Below, in pieces: positions 62,090 to 64,000 of a DNA stretch of 64,000 bases. The position numbers were made by a program, and so were the translations under genes. Position 1 is the stretch's first letter, and each line of letters opens with the position of its first letter. Source of the stretch: Changchengzhania lutea (GTDB taxonomy: Bacteria > Bacteroidota > Bacteroidia > Flavobacteriales > Flavobacteriaceae); the NCBI RefSeq assembly GCF_006974145.1, contig NZ_CP039456.1, positions 2,914,499 through 2,978,498 of the forward strand, given 5' to 3'. The notes beneath the pieces are model-generated. The model did not search any database, had not been told where the DNA came from, and was given only the letters and a program-made list of their open reading frames with translations.

Positions 62090-64000
62090 ATGACTGAAGA
62101 ATTTGATATGTCAGAGTCTAACAGCTCATCATTTGATATCAAAAAATTCCTATTTAGAGCGTTAAGCTATTGGAAGTTTTTTTTAATTCTTTTAGCGGTT
62201 GGTTTCTTTATTGTATATCAACAAAACATACGGGAAGAGTTTTCATATCGGTTAGGAACTAAAATTTCAATTGAAGACGATAGTAATCCGCTGTTTACCT
62301 CTAATGCGAGCTTGACATTTAACTGGGGTGGTGTTACCTCTAAGGTACAGACCATGATTGTGACCTTAAAATCAAGGTCGCATCATGAGAAGGTGGTAGA
62401 TAGATTAGAGTTTTATAAGAGCTACTTAAAACAAGGCCGGTTTAGAATGCAGGATGTTTATAAGGCCGTGCCTTTCATTTTTAATCATGATTATAATGCG
62501 CCACAACTTCTTAATACACCTGTTAAAATAACATTTTTAAGTTCAGATTCCTTTGAGTTGGAAACCCAATTTTTGAGTTCAGTAGTGTCTGCACAAAATT
62601 ACTTAACAAAACAAATTTCGAGCATTGACGTACCAATTGGACTTTATAAAAAACAATATAAATTAGGGGATTCCATTTCACTTCCTTTTTTGAAAGGGGA
62701 GGTCGTATTGCGAGAAAATCGTCAAGCTATTATAGGAAATCCATTTTTTATTCAATTTGGCAATTTTAATGCTATTGTTTCCAGTTACCAAGCACGAATG
62801 GCTGTCGCCAATACTAGTAATTCGCCCATTATTGATATTTCACTCATTGATAAAAATACAGTTAAAATCGTTGACTATTTGAATGCTGCTGTAGCAGTTT
62901 TGAGCGAAGATCAATTAAATAGAAAAAACCAATATGCCACAAATGCCATTGCTTTTATTGATAAGCAGATCGCTAGGGTAAAAGGAGAACTGTCTGATAA
63001 TGCGGAAGCATTGAATGATTACAGAAAGAAAAATAAGATATACAGTTTAGATGATCAGGGCACATTGCTAAATGAAAAGCTGACGAGATTTGACAATGAA
63101 AAAGAAGCCATTAACAGACAATTAAATTATTATTCTAGTCTGAAAAATTATTTACTTACAAGTAGCACGTTCACCGAAATACCGGCACCTTCTGTGGCAG
63201 GAATTGAGGACGGCAACATTTTAAGTAATGTCTCTAAAATAAACGATCTGTCTGTTCAGAAATCTAAATTGCAATACTCTGTACGAAGTGATGCCTCAGT
63301 GTTTAATGATTTAAACAGGCAAATTGAAGGTCTGAAGAACGTGCTTTTAGAAAACATCAGCTCGGTTACTAATGGATTACGAAGAGATTTAGAAGCGGTA
63401 AGTACGAATCTTAGAAAGGTAGAGTCTCAATTTTCAAAACTCCCAGAAGATCAGCAAAAACTGATCAGTATTACGCGCCAATATTCATTAAGTGAACAAA
63501 CTTACAATGTGTTTTTGGCAAAACGTGGCGAGGCTGAAATTATTAAAGCATCTAACGTTTCAGACATACTCGTTATAGATTCAGCTAAAAATACAGGTGC
63601 TATGGTCTTGGGCAGAAATCTTAATATACGCTATGTTTTTGCATTCTTTATTGCGCTATTGATTCCGTTACTTTTGGCCTTTATATTGACTTTTCTAGAT
63701 AATAACATTCATAGTCCAATGGATGTCGAAAAACTATCAACCATTCCTATGTTGGGTGTGATAAGTAAAAACACTCTAGATAATAACTTAGTGGTTCATA
63801 GAAAGCCAAAATCGGCGGTTGCCGAAGCTTTTCGTGCCATTCGCTCTAATTTGCAATATTTTTATAAAGTAAACACAAAGAATGGCGATGGTACAAAAAC
63901 TATAATGATTACCTCTTCTGTGAGTGGGGAAGGGAAAACATTCTGCTCTATCAACGTCGCTACTGTATTTGCTTTAAGCGGAAAAAAAACCATCTTGGTT
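62090..64000 (+). CDS. Wzc-like polysaccharide co-polymerase/tyrosine kinase, 3' end outside the window
   Basis: The frame is open from the ATG at 62090 to the window end (637 residues visible). First membrane helix about residues 30-50 (YWKFFLILLAVGFFIVYQ), a long periplasmic domain with a coiled-coil region (about 280-470), a second helix about 511-537 (RYVFAFFIALLIPLLLAFIL), then the kinase region with AEAFRAIRSNLQY and the Walker A-type SSVSGEGKTF at about 609. This is the Wzz/Wzc family, which controls chain length and export by autophosphorylation. It forms an operon with the Wza-like lipoprotein. Confidence 0.92.
   Translation, partial: MTEEFDMSESNSSSFDIKKFLFRALSYWKFFLILLAVGFFIVYQQNIREEFSYRLGTKISIEDDSNPLFTSNASLTFNWGGVTSKVQTMIVTLKSRSHHEKVVDRLEFYKSYLKQGRFRMQDVYKAVPFIFNHDYNAPQLLNTPVKITFLSSDSFELETQFLSSVVSAQNYLTKQISSIDVPIGLYKKQYKLGDSISLPFLKGEVVLRENRQAIIGNPFFIQFGNFNAIVSSYQARMAVANTSNSPIIDISLIDKNTVKIVDYLNAAVAVLSEDQLNRKNQYATNAIAFIDKQIARVKGELSDNAEALNDYRKKNKIYSLDDQGTLLNEKLTRFDNEKEAINRQLNYYSSLKNYLLTSSTFTEIPAPSVAGIEDGNILSNVSKINDLSVQKSKLQYSVRSDASVFNDLNRQIEGLKNVLLENISSVTNGLRRDLEAVSTNLRKVESQFSKLPEDQQKLISITRQYSLSEQTYNVFLAKRGEAEIIKASNVSDILVIDSAKNTGAMVLGRNLNIRYVFAFFIALLIPLLLAFILTFLDNNIHSPMDVEKLSTIPMLGVISKNTLDNNLVVHRKPKSAVAEAFRAIRSNLQYFYKVNTKNGDGTKTIMITSSVSGEGKTFCSINVATVFALSGKKTILV

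Overview
The window reads as a stretch of chromosome from a marine-type Flavobacteriaceae bacterium (phylum Bacteroidota). The signs are the AT-rich sequence, the many lipoprotein signal peptides on carbohydrate-active enzymes, Bacteroidota-type promoters (TTG, 17-19 bases, TAnnTTTG) in front of several genes, and families such as head-GIN, PspC/PadR, DUF2795-SecA, TIGR00266 and a topoisomerase III with two C-terminal zinc ribbons. No rRNA or tRNA gene was seen.

Region 1 (1-23073, all + strand) is a polysaccharide utilisation locus. It holds a GH144-type glucanase cut by the window edge, a decayed third GH144 copy, a lipoprotein made of four tandem glycan-binding-like repeats, a large FG-GAP/ASPIC lipoprotein, an intact GH144, an esterase, GH3, GH2 with a malectin-like tail, a second esterase, a sulfatase, GH43 with F5/8C and FN3 domains, GH97, an endonuclease/exonuclease/phosphatase-fold secreted protein and an MFS sugar symporter. 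GH144 plus GH3 is the known pairing for beta-1,2-glucan, but the sulfatase, GH2, GH43, GH97 and two esterases imply a more decorated substrate. No SusC/SusD pair is inside the window.

Region 2 (23391-42451) is mostly core or housekeeping: a PadR/PspC/head-GIN/DUF4870 minus-strand group, DUF4442, TIGR00266, a divergent oxyR-dps pair, a frameshifted RDD protein, DUF2141, a TRIC-type channel, a cyclophilin with a broken duplicate of its C-terminus, a CoA-type Nudix hydrolase, an acyltransferase, topB, a pseudouridine synthase, an ECF sigma factor with a membrane partner, and a TonB-dependent receptor. Three families of dispersed intergenic repeats lie here.

Region 3 (42584-53500) is accessory. 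It has an orphan P-loop kinase, a divergent pair of an unusually long Cys/Met-type PLP enzyme and a saccharopine-dehydrogenase-like oxidoreductase, an IS3 element interrupted by an IS1595-like element (both broken), then a lipoprotein with polymorphic-toxin architecture and a putative immunity protein. This toxin block is bracketed by two directly repeated group II intron 3' ends, carries an attC-like sequence upstream, and is followed by a HicAB toxin-antitoxin pair. It is the most interesting part of the window.

Region 4 (53630-64000) returns to core functions: secA, DUF2795, a PduO-type cobalamin adenosyltransferase, a methyltransferase, an ABC-F ATPase, and the start of a capsule/exopolysaccharide export locus (Wza-like lipoprotein and a Wzc-like tyrosine kinase cut by the window edge).
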